A DNA stretch of 64,000 bases from Coprococcus ammoniilyticus. Lineage in GTDB: Bacteria > Bacillota > Clostridia > Lachnospirales > Lachnospiraceae. A program made the translations under genes and the position numbers. The stretch covers positions 124,001 to 188,000 of the forward strand of contig NZ_JAOQJS010000001.1 of NCBI RefSeq assembly GCF_025567345.1, in the 5' to 3' direction. Of this stretch, positions 33,628-42,157 are shown in pieces. The stretch's first letter is position 1. Every line of letters begins with the position of its first letter. Under the pieces are notes generated by a model. The model saw only the letters and a program-made list of their open reading frames with translations, was not told the origin of the DNA and made no database searches.

Positions 33628-35499
33628 CTAATCGACCGGTTTCAGGTAAATTCCGGAAAATGCCGGAAGGTCAAATCCAAAATCTCCATTTACACCCTTA
33701 ATCGTTTTCTCTGTATCTTTTGTGCTTCCGCCAAATTTATTCCAGTCGCTGTTGATCAGTACCTTCATTGTATCACCATTTTCATAATTAAAGTGATAAT
33801 TTTTATATACAAGTCCCGACAGGTTTAATACAACGATCACCTTATCTTCATTTACTTCACGCTGAAAGATATAGACAACATCATTTTCCTTACCGCAAAG
33901 GATCCATGCAAATCCATTCGGATCATCATCCCATGCAGATAATGCCGGCTCTTTCATATAAATCTTATTCAGTGCTTTCATATACTGGTGGAAAGAATCA
34001 TGGTTCGGATATTTCAAAAGATCCCAGTCCTGCTCGCGCTTCTCATCCCACTCGCGGAACTGTCCGATCTCATTTCCCATAAAGTTCAGCTTCTTGCCCG
34101 GATGCGCATACATATAAGCATATAATGCCTTTGCCTGCGGGAACTTTTCTTCATACATACCCGCCATCTTCTGAATGATCGTTGCCTTTCCATGTACAAC
34201 CTCATCGTGTGACAAAGGAAGCAGATACCGTTCATTATAGTTATACATCATCGAGAATGTCAGGTCATGATAATGCTCGCCGCGGACAAATGGAAGTGTA
34301 CGGAAGAAATTCAGTGTATCATTCATCCAGCCCATATCCCATTTGTAATCAAAGCCCAGTCCACCATATTTTGTTTCCTTCGTTGTACCCTTAAAGTCTG
34401 TCGAGTCTTCGGCACACAGGATGATCGAAGGATGACGATCCTTTAACCCCTGATTCATATTCCGGATAAAATCAACCGCCCGGTCATTTACACCACGGCT
34501 CTCATCGCCCATCCAGTAGATGATACGGCTGATCGCATCCATACGAAGTCCGTCAAAATGATACTCTGACAGCCAGTAATTCGCCGCAGACTGTAAGAAG
34601 CTCCGCACTTCTCCTTTGGAATGAATGAAGTTCATGCTTCCCCACTCACTGTATCCCACATCGTTGCTTGGATATTCATACAATGCCGTGCCATCATATC
34701 TGGCAAGTCCATAGCCATCAAGTGCGAAATGAACCGGAACAAAATCAAGAATTGTGCCAATATTATGCTGATGCAGAATATCAATCATTTCCTTCAGGTC
34801 ATCTGCTGTTCCATATCTGGATGTCGGACTGAAAAATCCGGTATTCTGATAGCCCCAGGACTGATCGGACGGATGCTCGGAGAGCGGCATGAACTCTACA
34901 TAATTATATCCCTGCTCTTTCACATATTCCGCAAGCATCGGAGCGATCTCCTTATAGGTATACCAGCTCTCCGCTACCCGGTTGCTCTCTGCGATCTCCT
35001 CCGGTGTCAGCGGATTTCCCTGTTCATCAAAGACCGGTTTTGTGCGCCAGGAACCCAGATGAACTTCATAGATGTTAAGTGGACTGCCCTGACATACACT
35101 ACGGTTCTTCATCCATTTGGCATCATGGAAACGATATGTATCCATATCCCGGATAATGGATGCAAATGCCGGACGCAGCTCCATGCCGAAGCCATACGGA
35201 TCACAATGCTCCATGCTGCTGCCGTCTCTGTGATAGATCTTATATTTGTACATCATGCCCGGTCTTGCTTCCGGCACAAATACCTTGAAAAAGCTGCCGT
35301 CATAACAGCGTTCCATGACCGTCTCGTTCCAGTCGTTGAATTCACCGATCACATTTACCCCCAGAGCATTCGGTGCATATGTGACAAATTCCACACCACT
35401 GACAACCGTCTTCTTTCCTGTGACCTCTTTCTTCACATGCGCCCCCAGTTCTCTATATGCATCAAAGCTTCTTCCGGAATAAAATTCGTAAATATCCAT
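33628..35499 (-). CDS. glgB: 1,4-alpha-glucan branching enzyme
   Basis: The 623 residues comprise an N-terminal CBM48 (VEFVTYAPNALGVNVIGEFNDWNE), the GH13 barrel and an all-beta C-terminal domain. Catalytic residues are in GLRMDAISRIIYW (nucleophile Asp), LCAEDST (acid/base Glu) and LPLSHDEVVHGK (transition-state Asp). It makes alpha-1,6 branches in glycogen-like glucan. No other glg gene is adjacent, unlike in many operons. TetR-type operators in the 170-bp divergent gap suggest control by the neighbouring regulator. Confidence 0.93.
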   Translation of the reverse strand: MDIYEFYSGRSFDAYRELGAHVKKEVTGKKTVVSGVEFVTYAPNALGVNVIGEFNDWNETVMERCYDGSFFKVFVPEARPGMMYKYKIYHRDGSSMEHCDPYGFGMELRPAFASIIRDMDTYRFHDAKWMKNRSVCQGSPLNIYEVHLGSWRTKPVFDEQGNPLTPEEIAESNRVAESWYTYKEIAPMLAEYVKEQGYNYVEFMPLSEHPSDQSWGYQNTGFFSPTSRYGTADDLKEMIDILHQHNIGTILDFVPVHFALDGYGLARYDGTALYEYPSNDVGYSEWGSMNFIHSKGEVRSFLQSAANYWLSEYHFDGLRMDAISRIIYWMGDESRGVNDRAVDFIRNMNQGLKDRHPSIILCAEDSTDFKGTTKETKYGGLGFDYKWDMGWMNDTLNFFRTLPFVRGEHYHDLTFSMMYNYNERYLLPLSHDEVVHGKATIIQKMAGMYEEKFPQAKALYAYMYAHPGKKLNFMGNEIGQFREWDEKREQDWDLLKYPNHDSFHQYMKALNKIYMKEPALSAWDDDPNGFAWILCGKENDVVYIFQREVNEDKVIVVLNLSGLVYKNYHFNYENGDTMKVLINSDWNKFGGSTKDTEKTIKGVNGDFGFDLPAFSGIYLKPVD

Positions 35500-35535
35500 G
35501 TCATTCTCCTTTGTATTTGTACAGATGATTCTTTA

Positions 35536-35549
35536 TTGACTATAGTAAA
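35536..35549. promoter_or_regulatory. Operator-like dyad proximal to glgB
   Basis: TTGACTATAGTAAA is a close variant of the perfect dyad at 35632-35645 (TTGAC-N4-GTCAA). It lies about 40 bp upstream of glgB, where a bound repressor could block its promoter. Confidence 0.45.
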
Positions 35550-35631
35550 TTTATAGATTAAAATAGACATGTTTATTATATGAGATTACAAAAGCTGACA
35601 CCATAGCCAATAATTGAATAACGTCAATTTA

Positions 35632-35645
35632 TTGACCATAGTCAA
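35632..35645. promoter_or_regulatory. Operator-like dyad upstream of the TetR gene
   Basis: TTGACCATAGTCAA is a perfect 5-bp-arm dyad about 25 bp before the regulator start codon. A weaker third copy (CTGACACCATAGCCAA) lies near 35595-35610. Together with 35536-35549 these are probable binding sites of the TetR-type regulator. Confidence 0.5.
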
Positions 35646-35669
35646 CAAATAGTAAATCAGGAGATTGCA

Positions 35670-36206
35670 ATGGATTTAAGAATACAGAAAACCAAGAACA
35701 GCATTTTCAGTGCTTTTATAGAATTACGTGCGGCAAAACCGCTCGAAAAGATTACGATCCGGGAGCTGACCCAGAAAGCAAATATCAGCAAACAGACATT
35801 TTATCTTCATTTTAAAGATATCTACGATCTGTCGGAATATCTGGAAAATGACGCGATCACGTCACTGGTTGCAGACATTCCAAATCCGGATCTTATCATC
35901 ACAGATCCGGCTGCCGCAGCCAGACTGCTCTGTACCGCATTTATCACACAGGGACATCTGTTCAACATTCTTTTCCCGGATGATGACAGAAGCTGCGGCG
36001 TGCTCACCAACAAACTGGAAGCCCGCATTAAGGAACTGATCTTTATCACGCATCCGGAATTCAAAGACAATCTGGAGAAAAATATCACAATTTCTCTGCT
36101 GATTCAAGGAAGCGTACATACCTTCTTAAAATATAAGGAAGAAGATACCGAGCAGGTGATCGAGATTCTTGCCGATACCATCGGAAGGATTGCCGACCAT
36201 TCCTAA
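35670..36206 (+). CDS. TetR/AcrR family transcriptional regulator
   Basis: The 178-residue protein has an N-terminal helix-turn-helix (ITIRELTQKANISKQTFYLHFKDIYDLSEYLE). Its all-helical ligand-binding C-terminal domain resembles that of the DhaS-like and other short Firmicute TetR regulators. It starts at an ATG after AGGAG. It is divergent from glgB, and repeated TTGAC-N4-GTCAA-like dyads in the gap suggest autoregulation and control of glgB. The last 4 bp overlap the end of the convergent LURP-one-like gene. The ligand is unknown. Confidence 0.9.
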   Translation: MDLRIQKTKNSIFSAFIELRAAKPLEKITIRELTQKANISKQTFYLHFKDIYDLSEYLENDAITSLVADIPNPDLIITDPAAAARLLCTAFITQGHLFNILFPDDDRSCGVLTNKLEARIKELIFITHPEFKDNLEKNITISLLIQGSVHTFLKYKEEDTEQVIEILADTIGRIADHS

Positions 36207-36676
36207 TCATTCCTCGAACATTTCTCTGCATCAATGGCCAGAACAAACATAAGTGCAATAAGTGGATTTTGTGGATCATATACATCGATCACATATTGAT
36301 CTGTCATATGAAACAGTTCCTTTGATATGGATGCAACCATACCACCTGCAGCATCTGTGATCTTGTAATCCCATTCCATAAAGCTTCCATCAATATGCCA
36401 TCCATTATAATCAATATCATATCGGGGCTTAAGAAAGGAAAACTCTTTCTTAATGCATCCCAGATATTGATTTCCCTGATAGATCTCAAATTTTGGAAGA
36501 AATGTGAATATCTGCTCCTTTACTGTACCGGCTTCATTCCCATATGGATCGAAAATCTTCAGACAATGTCCCCAGGATATCTGTCCCTTTACCACATATA
36601 TCGGATTTCCCTGTTCATTATAAATATCATAACTGTCAAACCACGAAAACAATCTCTGTTTAAAATACATTCTCAT
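36203..36676 (-). CDS. LURP-one-related / tubby-like domain protein
   Basis: This 157-residue protein has the beta-barrel pattern of the LURP-one-related (LOR) family: repeated short strands with FKQRLFSWFDSYDIYNEQGNPIYVVKG, WGHCLKIFDPYGNEAGTVKEQ and KPRYDIDYNGWHIDGSFMEWDYKI. In tubby and scramblase relatives such barrels surround a central hydrophobic helix, here LIALMFVLAIDA near the C-terminus. The bacterial role is not known. The ATG at 36676 follows GGAGGTGG; the frame upstream of it is not used. Confidence 0.8.
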   Translation of the reverse strand: MRMYFKQRLFSWFDSYDIYNEQGNPIYVVKGQISWGHCLKIFDPYGNEAGTVKEQIFTFLPKFEIYQGNQYLGCIKKEFSFLKPRYDIDYNGWHIDGSFMEWDYKITDAAGGMVASISKELFHMTDQYVIDVYDPQNPLIALMFVLAIDAEKCSRND

Positions 36677-36722
36677 ACTGCCACCTCCGTTCATTTCGCC
36701 ATATTTACTTATATTATCATTA

Positions 36723-37463
36723 TCATCGCTTCATTGCCTTGAGTGCAGCTTTTTCCTCCGGTGTGATACGGAAGGATTCCTGCATCTTCTGGATTGCTTT
36801 GTTAAATGTGAAATCATCCAGATGGTTATTTTTTAAAAATGCCTTCGTCGGCTCCGGACATTTTACATAGGCTTCTGCAAGTCCCCATGCAACACCCATT
36901 TTCAGATAATAGCCATCATTCTTCATATGATCGTATGCATATAACACCTTATCAATATAGGCATCATTCAGATAATAATTTAACATCATAACCGCTACAA
37001 ACCGCAGTTCAAACTCACGATTTCTCTCGTTAGCAGGCTTGCCATCGATTACTCCCTGCTCGTCCAGATATGGCATCAGGAAATCCCACACTTCCTGCTG
37101 ATACTGGTTTGCGATCTTAAAGGTATTACAACAGGTATCGCAGATCGACCAGTCATCGATCTTTGGTATGAACCGTCCCATGTATGTGAGAATGTCGTCG
37201 ATCTTTCCTCTGGCATAGCCAAGCACGATGCCCTGTAGCATGACTTCTTCAAAGGTATCATCCCTTGCACCATCCAGATACTCCTTCCAGTTTACAGACG
37301 CAATCTCTTTCGCCATTTTGCGCAGCACCGGAATCCGAACGCCGATGATATTTCCTGCTCCCGGTGACAGACTCGCTGTAAATTTTCCATATTCAACATC
37401 CATATTTTTATACAACTCATCCCGTACCAGATCGTGAACTGTATATTCATTCGTATCTCCCAT
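36723..37463 (-). CDS. DNA alkylation repair protein (AlkD-like HEAT-repeat glycosylase)
   Basis: The 246-residue all-helical protein shows the AlkD family features: GVRIPVLRKMAKEIA, then the helical repeat segments with YARGKIDDILTYMGRFIPKIDDWSICDTCCNTFK and GYYLKMGVAWGLAEAYVKCPEPT. In AlkD, the Trp/Asp of the DDWSICD segment line the DNA groove where positively charged alkylated bases are released. A role in removing 3-methyladenine or 7-methylguanine is expected by homology; some relatives are non-enzymatic. Confidence 0.85.
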   Translation of the reverse strand: MGDTNEYTVHDLVRDELYKNMDVEYGKFTASLSPGAGNIIGVRIPVLRKMAKEIASVNWKEYLDGARDDTFEEVMLQGIVLGYARGKIDDILTYMGRFIPKIDDWSICDTCCNTFKIANQYQQEVWDFLMPYLDEQGVIDGKPANERNREFELRFVAVMMLNYYLNDAYIDKVLYAYDHMKNDGYYLKMGVAWGLAEAYVKCPEPTKAFLKNNHLDDFTFNKAIQKMQESFRITPEEKAALKAMKR

Positions 37464-37486
37464 TTTTCCTCCTGCACCTATATCGT

Positions 37487-38053
37487 TTAAAATTTAAACA
37501 CCTTGCCAACCTCCGGTGTATAGCCATCCAGATAAGAAAGGATCTCATCTGTATCTGTCATCACCTGATAGATCTCGTTTGTTACATGATTCATAAAACC
37601 CTTCTCGACACATTCATCCATCATCTGAAACAGGGAATTAAAGAATCCATCCTGGTTATAGACAATGATCGCCTTGCCATGTCGTCCAAGCTGCTTTAAA
37701 GTCAGCACCTCAAAAAATTCCTCAAATGTTCCGATTCCACCCGGCACCATGATAAACGCATCACTCCGATCCTCCATGATCTGTTTCCGCTCACGCATCG
37801 TCTCTGTCCGGATCAGCTCTGTACATTTGTCATAGATGATACCATCCACATTAAAAAATGTCGGTGCAACGCCAACGATCTCACCGTTTCCGGCACTTGC
37901 TCCTCTGGCGGCAGCCCCCATAAGTCCTCTTGCACCCGCACCAAATACTAATGTGTGTCCTCTCTCTGCCAGCTTCTTTCCAAGATTAAAAACCGCATCC
38001 ATGTATGCCTGATCAATGTCATTGCTGGATGCACCAAATATACATATATTCAT
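37487..38053 (-). CDS. LOG-family nucleotide phosphoribohydrolase
   Basis: The 188-residue Rossmann-like protein has the LOG motif PGGIGTFEEFFE, with catalytic Arg and Glu in ETMRERKQ and the GTFEE loop, and the nucleotide site SSNDIDQAYMDAVFNLGKKLAERGHTLVFGAGARGLMG. LOG enzymes release the base from nucleoside 5'-monophosphates; the bacterial substrate is probably a purine monophosphate. The ATG at 38053 lies 7 bases after GGAG, and an in-frame upstream ATG at 38080 has no ribosome site. Confidence 0.88.
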   Translation of the reverse strand: MNICIFGASSNDIDQAYMDAVFNLGKKLAERGHTLVFGAGARGLMGAAARGASAGNGEIVGVAPTFFNVDGIIYDKCTELIRTETMRERKQIMEDRSDAFIMVPGGIGTFEEFFEVLTLKQLGRHGKAIIVYNQDGFFNSLFQMMDECVEKGFMNHVTNEIYQVMTDTDEILSYLDGYTPEVGKVFKF

Positions 38054-38142
38054 ACTGCTACTCCATTTTCCTTTTATCACTGTTCATCGTTCTGCGAGCG
38101 ACCTTATCCTATAGTATGCTATAGAGTTCACTGAAATTCAAA

Positions 38143-39225
38143 TTATATTCTTATAAACCAGTCCAATTCTTCCACCCGGTCGAGATTCTCATCCGAATGT
38201 TCGATCTCTCTGGAATACCGGTACACCAGTTCGATCAGATCAGCCATCTCTAACTTCTCACTGCACTTTATCCATCTGGCGAGAAGCAGCAGGAAGATTA
38301 CTGTCACATGTCCCACCGCGGAATCTATTTTACCAAGAATATTCCCATCATAGACCGCACCTAACAAATAGATCGAGATAAAATAAACAACGATCTGCTC
38401 CAGCACGATCTCAAGTGAAGGCAAGCTGCTGTTTCCCCACCATGACAGAAATCGTTTCTTATTCTCTGTGAAACCGGATTCCCCCTGATCAAACAAAAGC
38501 ACTTCGGATTCCACCAGCACATCATCCCAGTCCTGATATAACAGCTCCAGCTCCTCTGACAGGAATCTCATATGCTTCCGGAACAGTTCATATTCATCTT
38601 TCACGCAGACTTTATCTGTATCCTCACATTCATCCCAGTCGATCAGATCCCCTTCTTCATAATGTCTCTGTGCGGAAGCACCGATCTGCAATACCTTTCT
38701 GATCCTTGCTTTCAGACTTTCTTCCCGGTTCTGGGTAATCTTCAAAATCTCCTCCCGGATATCCTCAAGATTGGAAAACAGGAAATAATCATAATCCTCA
38801 AATACTTCTTCCTCATCGTCTTCTTCACAGACAAATGTTACCGGTTCTGTCTTCTGCATCAATATCCTTGCCACCTCCGGGCAGGAAAGCGATAATGAAA
38901 TCTCTCTTATATTTTCAAATTCTTCCGTATGTCTTGGATATTCCCGACAGGTCGTGCATAGGCTGTCTTTTCCCATATGCTTATACATGTCGCACAGTCC
39001 ATCATCCCGCAAAAATGCACATTTGCCCTTCCGGTTATGTCCGAATACGCCTTCTTCCCACTGTATATTCCGGTGAAGTGTCTGCCTGTATTCTCCTGCG
39101 TAATTCCGATATTTTTCCAATGATTCATCATCGATCACGATCTGCCAGTCAGAACAGCAGGTGTCCGGGCATTTGTCCGCTATACATCTAAACTTTTTAT
39201 AATAATCCGGATAAGAATAAATCAT
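38143..39225 (-). CDS. fliB: FliB-family lysine N-methylase-like protein
   Basis: The 360-residue protein begins with the cysteine pattern of the FliB/YkgJ group (CIADKCPDTCCSDWQIVID, then CAFLRDDGLCDMY and CTTCREYPRH). It resembles flagellin lysine-N-methylases of Clostridia in length and in its C-terminal helical part. FliB methylates surface lysines of flagellin, with the cysteines likely binding a metal cluster. No flagellar gene lies in the window, so the substrate here is uncertain. Confidence 0.82.
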   Translation of the reverse strand: MIYSYPDYYKKFRCIADKCPDTCCSDWQIVIDDESLEKYRNYAGEYRQTLHRNIQWEEGVFGHNRKGKCAFLRDDGLCDMYKHMGKDSLCTTCREYPRHTEEFENIREISLSLSCPEVARILMQKTEPVTFVCEEDDEEEVFEDYDYFLFSNLEDIREEILKITQNREESLKARIRKVLQIGASAQRHYEEGDLIDWDECEDTDKVCVKDEYELFRKHMRFLSEELELLYQDWDDVLVESEVLLFDQGESGFTENKKRFLSWWGNSSLPSLEIVLEQIVVYFISIYLLGAVYDGNILGKIDSAVGHVTVIFLLLLARWIKCSEKLEMADLIELVYRYSREIEHSDENLDRVEELDWFIRI

Positions 39226-39410
39226 ATCTCTGCCTCACAAACATTTATATATCGTCACTGAGAATATTGCTCTCCCATGTTCCCTTATGCCGGTACCGAA
39301 ATGCCAACGATCATTTTATCCTTCAATCAAATGATACGAAATCTGAACACGGCAATTTCTATTATATTAGACCTGCATAAATGAATCAAGCTCGCAATCC
39401 ATAGAAATTA

Positions 39411-39470
39411 TTGACAAACGATAATTTTAATGATATTTTGAAACTGTAATTATTGTTTTTCGATAATTTT
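39411..39470 (+). promoter_or_regulatory. Promoter and repeated operator of the DUF2975 operon
   Basis: TTGACA (39411-39416) and TATTTT (39434-39439) are 17 bp apart. The decamer CGATAATTTT occurs twice, at 39419-39428 inside the promoter spacer and at 39461-39470. The 42-bp distance is four helical turns. The HTH protein of the operon is a candidate binder. Confidence 0.5.
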
Positions 39471-39503
39471 TAGATAAAATCAGCTATCAGAAAGGATATA
39501 ACC

Positions 39504-40412
39504 ATGAATCAGATTTTTACAACTCCGTTTGAATGGATCGCAGTATGGCTTCGAAAGCTTTCATTATCCGGAAACTCCGGTAACTGTATCGCGATCATAC
39601 TTTATATCATTATCTGCTGTCTCCCGGCAATCGCATTTCTGCTTCTTTGTCTAAGGAAAAAGAAGATCCGTGCAGACTATCTGTTACTCGTATGCTCTGC
39701 TGCCCTCTTTATCGGCATTTACCTGATGATAAATCCGGGGCTTATGCCCCCCTATTTTCGTTATTCGATACCTATGATCAATCTGGCAATATCGACAACC
39801 CTGTGGTCCATCTTTATCTGTTACATCATTCTCCGGGTTCTTGCCATAATCCGGTATGCAAATGAGATCAATCTGGCAAAGATCGCACAGGTTTTCATCA
39901 TTCTTGTAATGATCATATCAATCATTAATATCTGTTTCATAAAGCTTCCAAAACTATGGGTTTCTGCAAATCAAACAGGTCCTGACCTGTATTCCCGGAT
40001 CATATCATCAGAAGATGGTGCTGTTATGCTTGATAATGGCAGCATGAGATCATTTCAGCCTGACCGCATTCCGTTACTCCTCTGCGACCTGGTTCCATCC
40101 CTGTTATTCATCTGGGTATTGATCGCATCCTTCCGGCTGTGTCGTTCTCTGAAAGACAATCATTTCACCGATCAGACGATCCAGGATGCAGGGGCACTCT
40201 CCCATCTGTGTATAAGAGTTCTCTGCATTACGGCAGTACTTGAAGTTGTTCGAAACATCCTGCAGCTTCTTATGCTTCCGTCACTTTCAGATACGACCTT
40301 TACCGTATCTCTTCCTATTATAGAGATACTTCTGACCGTAACGGCATTTATCCTTGCAAAGAAATTCGAGACAGCACACACGCTGGAAGAAGAAAATGAA
40401 GCATTCATTTAA
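39504..40412 (+). CDS. DUF2975 family membrane protein
   Basis: The 302 residues contain about seven hydrophobic helices, with one extracellular loop of about 45 residues (SANQTGPDLYSRIISSEDGAVMLD). The C-terminal part (LVPSLLFIWVLIASFRLCRSLKDNHFTDQTIQDAGALSHLC) is the typical DUF2975 region. Genes of this family nearly always precede a YozG-type HTH gene, as here, and the pair is thought to be a membrane sensor with its regulator, though the signal is unknown. It starts at an ATG after AGAAAGGAT, and the HTH gene follows after 14 bp. Confidence 0.75.
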   Translation: MNQIFTTPFEWIAVWLRKLSLSGNSGNCIAIILYIIICCLPAIAFLLLCLRKKKIRADYLLLVCSAALFIGIYLMINPGLMPPYFRYSIPMINLAISTTLWSIFICYIILRVLAIIRYANEINLAKIAQVFIILVMIISIINICFIKLPKLWVSANQTGPDLYSRIISSEDGAVMLDNGSMRSFQPDRIPLLLCDLVPSLLFIWVLIASFRLCRSLKDNHFTDQTIQDAGALSHLCIRVLCITAVLEVVRNILQLLMLPSLSDTTFTVSLPIIEILLTVTAFILAKKFETAHTLEEENEAFI

Positions 40413-40426
40413 CACGGAGGTTTCAT

Positions 40427-40654
40427 ATGGCAATTAAGATCAATCTGGAAAAAGTCTTAAAAGAAAATAATATGACTTCTAAAGAATTATGCAAAAAGAT
40501 CGGCATAACCGAAGCAAATCTTTCCATTTTGCGAAGCGGAAAAGCAAAAGGTGTCCGATTTACAACCATCAATAAAATATGTTACTACCTGCACTGTGAT
40601 GTAGGCGATATTCTGTCATTTGACGGAAATCTTGATGAGGAGGAAGAAGCATGA
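40427..40654 (+). CDS. XRE-family HTH regulator (YozG-like)
   Basis: A 75-residue protein consisting of one HTH domain: INLEKVLKENNMTSKELCKKIGITEANLSILRSGKAKGVRFTTINKICYYLHCDVGDILSF, followed by an acidic tail (DEEEEA). It matches the YozG/HTH_26 type that accompanies DUF2975 proteins. The stop codon overlaps the ATG of the next gene (ATGA). It probably controls its own operon through the CGATAATTTT repeats. Confidence 0.88.
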   Translation: MAIKINLEKVLKENNMTSKELCKKIGITEANLSILRSGKAKGVRFTTINKICYYLHCDVGDILSFDGNLDEEEEA

Positions 40655-41613
40655 AGAAATTTTTATCTATAAGTATACTGACCATTTTAGGTCTGACTGT
40701 CCTTTCCGGCTGTCAGCTTGCAAAGAAAGAAAATACCCCATCTGCAGTTACCAAGCATCTGGTTGGCATCTATTGTACAGCAACACCTCTGGATGATCAG
40801 GAAGAACCGATTTCCTGCACATATGATCAGAAAACAGATACTTTCAAACCGGATAATCCCGATATCTCCGGCTGCTATCTTGCCGCAATTAAAGTTGATG
40901 TATCCGAAGAAGAAGGAGATTTCTATTATTCGTTCCGTTCCGATATGATGGCTGAACCATCTATAAACATTTCCGGTTCCGATGGAACGAGCACTACCTC
41001 CTATGAGTCTTCATCCCATACACTAATCGGTCAAAGCAATTATATATATCCGCCTGATGGTACCACAGAAGCTTCCTTATCCCTTTCCGGCACTCTCTAT
41101 GTTGATCCGGACAAAACAGATTATTCCACAGATTCAGATCTTTATTATATCTATCTGAATCTAATCTATCAGAAAGAAAATGGTGATCTCTTTATAACAC
41201 CCGGCTCTCCTGTTTCAATCATGAACGAAGGCGAATCAACGACTCAAACCTTCTCTGAAAGCTACACAGAATCAGGCATCGATTCCAATGCCACTACAAC
41301 GAATACGATCTCCCTTACGGTACGATCCATTTCAGATCCTATAGACAGCTACACCTTCTATGGTATGTCCGATGACAATACCATACTTTGGAGCGACACA
41401 CAAAAAGCAGCCACCCTCACCGATGAACCGATATCCTTAAAAGGTGCTTCCTATCTGCTCATAAAAGAAGTGTCCACCAAAGGCATTGTTTCCTACGACG
41501 TCCTTACCCATACAGATGATGACGCAGAAACCACAGATCCTGACTACCGCAACCGCTATATCGCAACTGACAGCTTTTACTATCAGCCTTCAGAGATCCA
41601 TATTGTAAAGTAA
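40651..41613 (+). CDS. Secreted lipoprotein of the DUF2975 operon
   Basis: The 320-residue protein has a lipoprotein signal (hydrophobic core ISILTILGLTVLSGC, with lipidated Cys21). The mature chain is rich in Ser, Thr and Asp and in tyrosine pairs, with repeated beta-strand-like segments, and has no recognised domain. The 4-bp overlap with the HTH gene shows cotranslation. It could be the extracellular partner of the DUF2975 sensor. The stop is followed almost at once by a long hairpin element. Confidence 0.7.
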   Translation: MKKFLSISILTILGLTVLSGCQLAKKENTPSAVTKHLVGIYCTATPLDDQEEPISCTYDQKTDTFKPDNPDISGCYLAAIKVDVSEEEGDFYYSFRSDMMAEPSINISGSDGTSTTSYESSSHTLIGQSNYIYPPDGTTEASLSLSGTLYVDPDKTDYSTDSDLYYIYLNLIYQKENGDLFITPGSPVSIMNEGESTTQTFSESYTESGIDSNATTTNTISLTVRSISDPIDSYTFYGMSDDNTILWSDTQKAATLTDEPISLKGASYLLIKEVSTKGIVSYDVLTHTDDDAETTDPDYRNRYIATDSFYYQPSEIHIVK

Positions 41614-41620
41614 CCGGACG

Positions 41621-41789
41621 AAAAATATAGTCGGCTGTCCGGCACAGATACTTTTCATTCCGCAAGACGCTCTCGCTCTATTCTCATGTAGCGGTACTAA
41701 GCTCCCACTTCCGTGGATCGCTAAGAACCGACATTCGAACAGGCTTGCTTCATGAAAATATCTGTTGCCGGACAGCCGACTATATTTTT
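41621..41789 (-). repeat. Long hairpin element, family B, copy 1
   Basis: Arms 41621-41650 and 41759-41789 pair almost perfectly (one bulge; they contain GTCGGCTGTCCGGCA). The apical core, read on the minus strand, contains AAGCAAGCCTGTTC, CGGTTCTTAG, CTTAGTACCGCT and GAATAGAG, all shared with the core at 41936-42037 in opposite orientation. Helix partners differ compensatorily: ATGT/ACAT here for ACGC/GCGT there, and CCAC/GTGG for CGCC/GGCG. It may also end transcription of the lipoprotein operon. Confidence 0.7.
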
Positions 41790-41810
41790 CTGGCTTTGGT
41801 TCTTCCACAA

Positions 41811-42153
41811 ACAGAAAACACCACGGTATATACATTTCAAGAAACAGAACTCGGACCGGGCTTATACCTGTTATCATGTAAAACTAACATGATATTAGAA
41901 CTTTGAACTAAAAGGAAGAGTAACATTACTATTATGAAGCAAGCCTGTTCCAACGCCGGTTCTTAGTGAGTCGCCGTAGGCGAGGAACTTAGTACCGCTG
42001 CGTTGGAATAGAGTGCAAACGACTTGCGTAATAATAGGTAATGTCACTCTTTCTTTTTTAGTTCAAAGACCTTCGTATATGTTTTGCGTAATAATAGATA
42101 TAAGCCCGGCCCGAATTCGTCACTTGACCATACACCGTGGTGTTTTCGTCTGC
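41811..42153 (+). repeat. Long hairpin element, family B, copy 2, with ~125-bp arms
   Basis: Left arm 41811-41935 and right arm about 42028-42153 are imperfect inverted copies of each other along their whole length. Shared blocks include AACACCACGGT, CCGGGCTTATA, CTTTGAACTAAAA and a CATTAC/TATTAT block. The apex is the same core as in copy 1 (GCAAGCCTGTTCC to GACTTGCG). The whole would fold into one hairpin of about 340 nt. It fills the gap between convergent genes with copy 1, and I see no coding capacity. Confidence 0.7.
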
Positions 42154-42157
42154 TACT

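Noticed and set aside
30190..33631. Plus-strand open frames opposite the zinc-ribbon and aminopeptidase genes
   Set aside because: Shadow frames of well-supported minus-strand genes.
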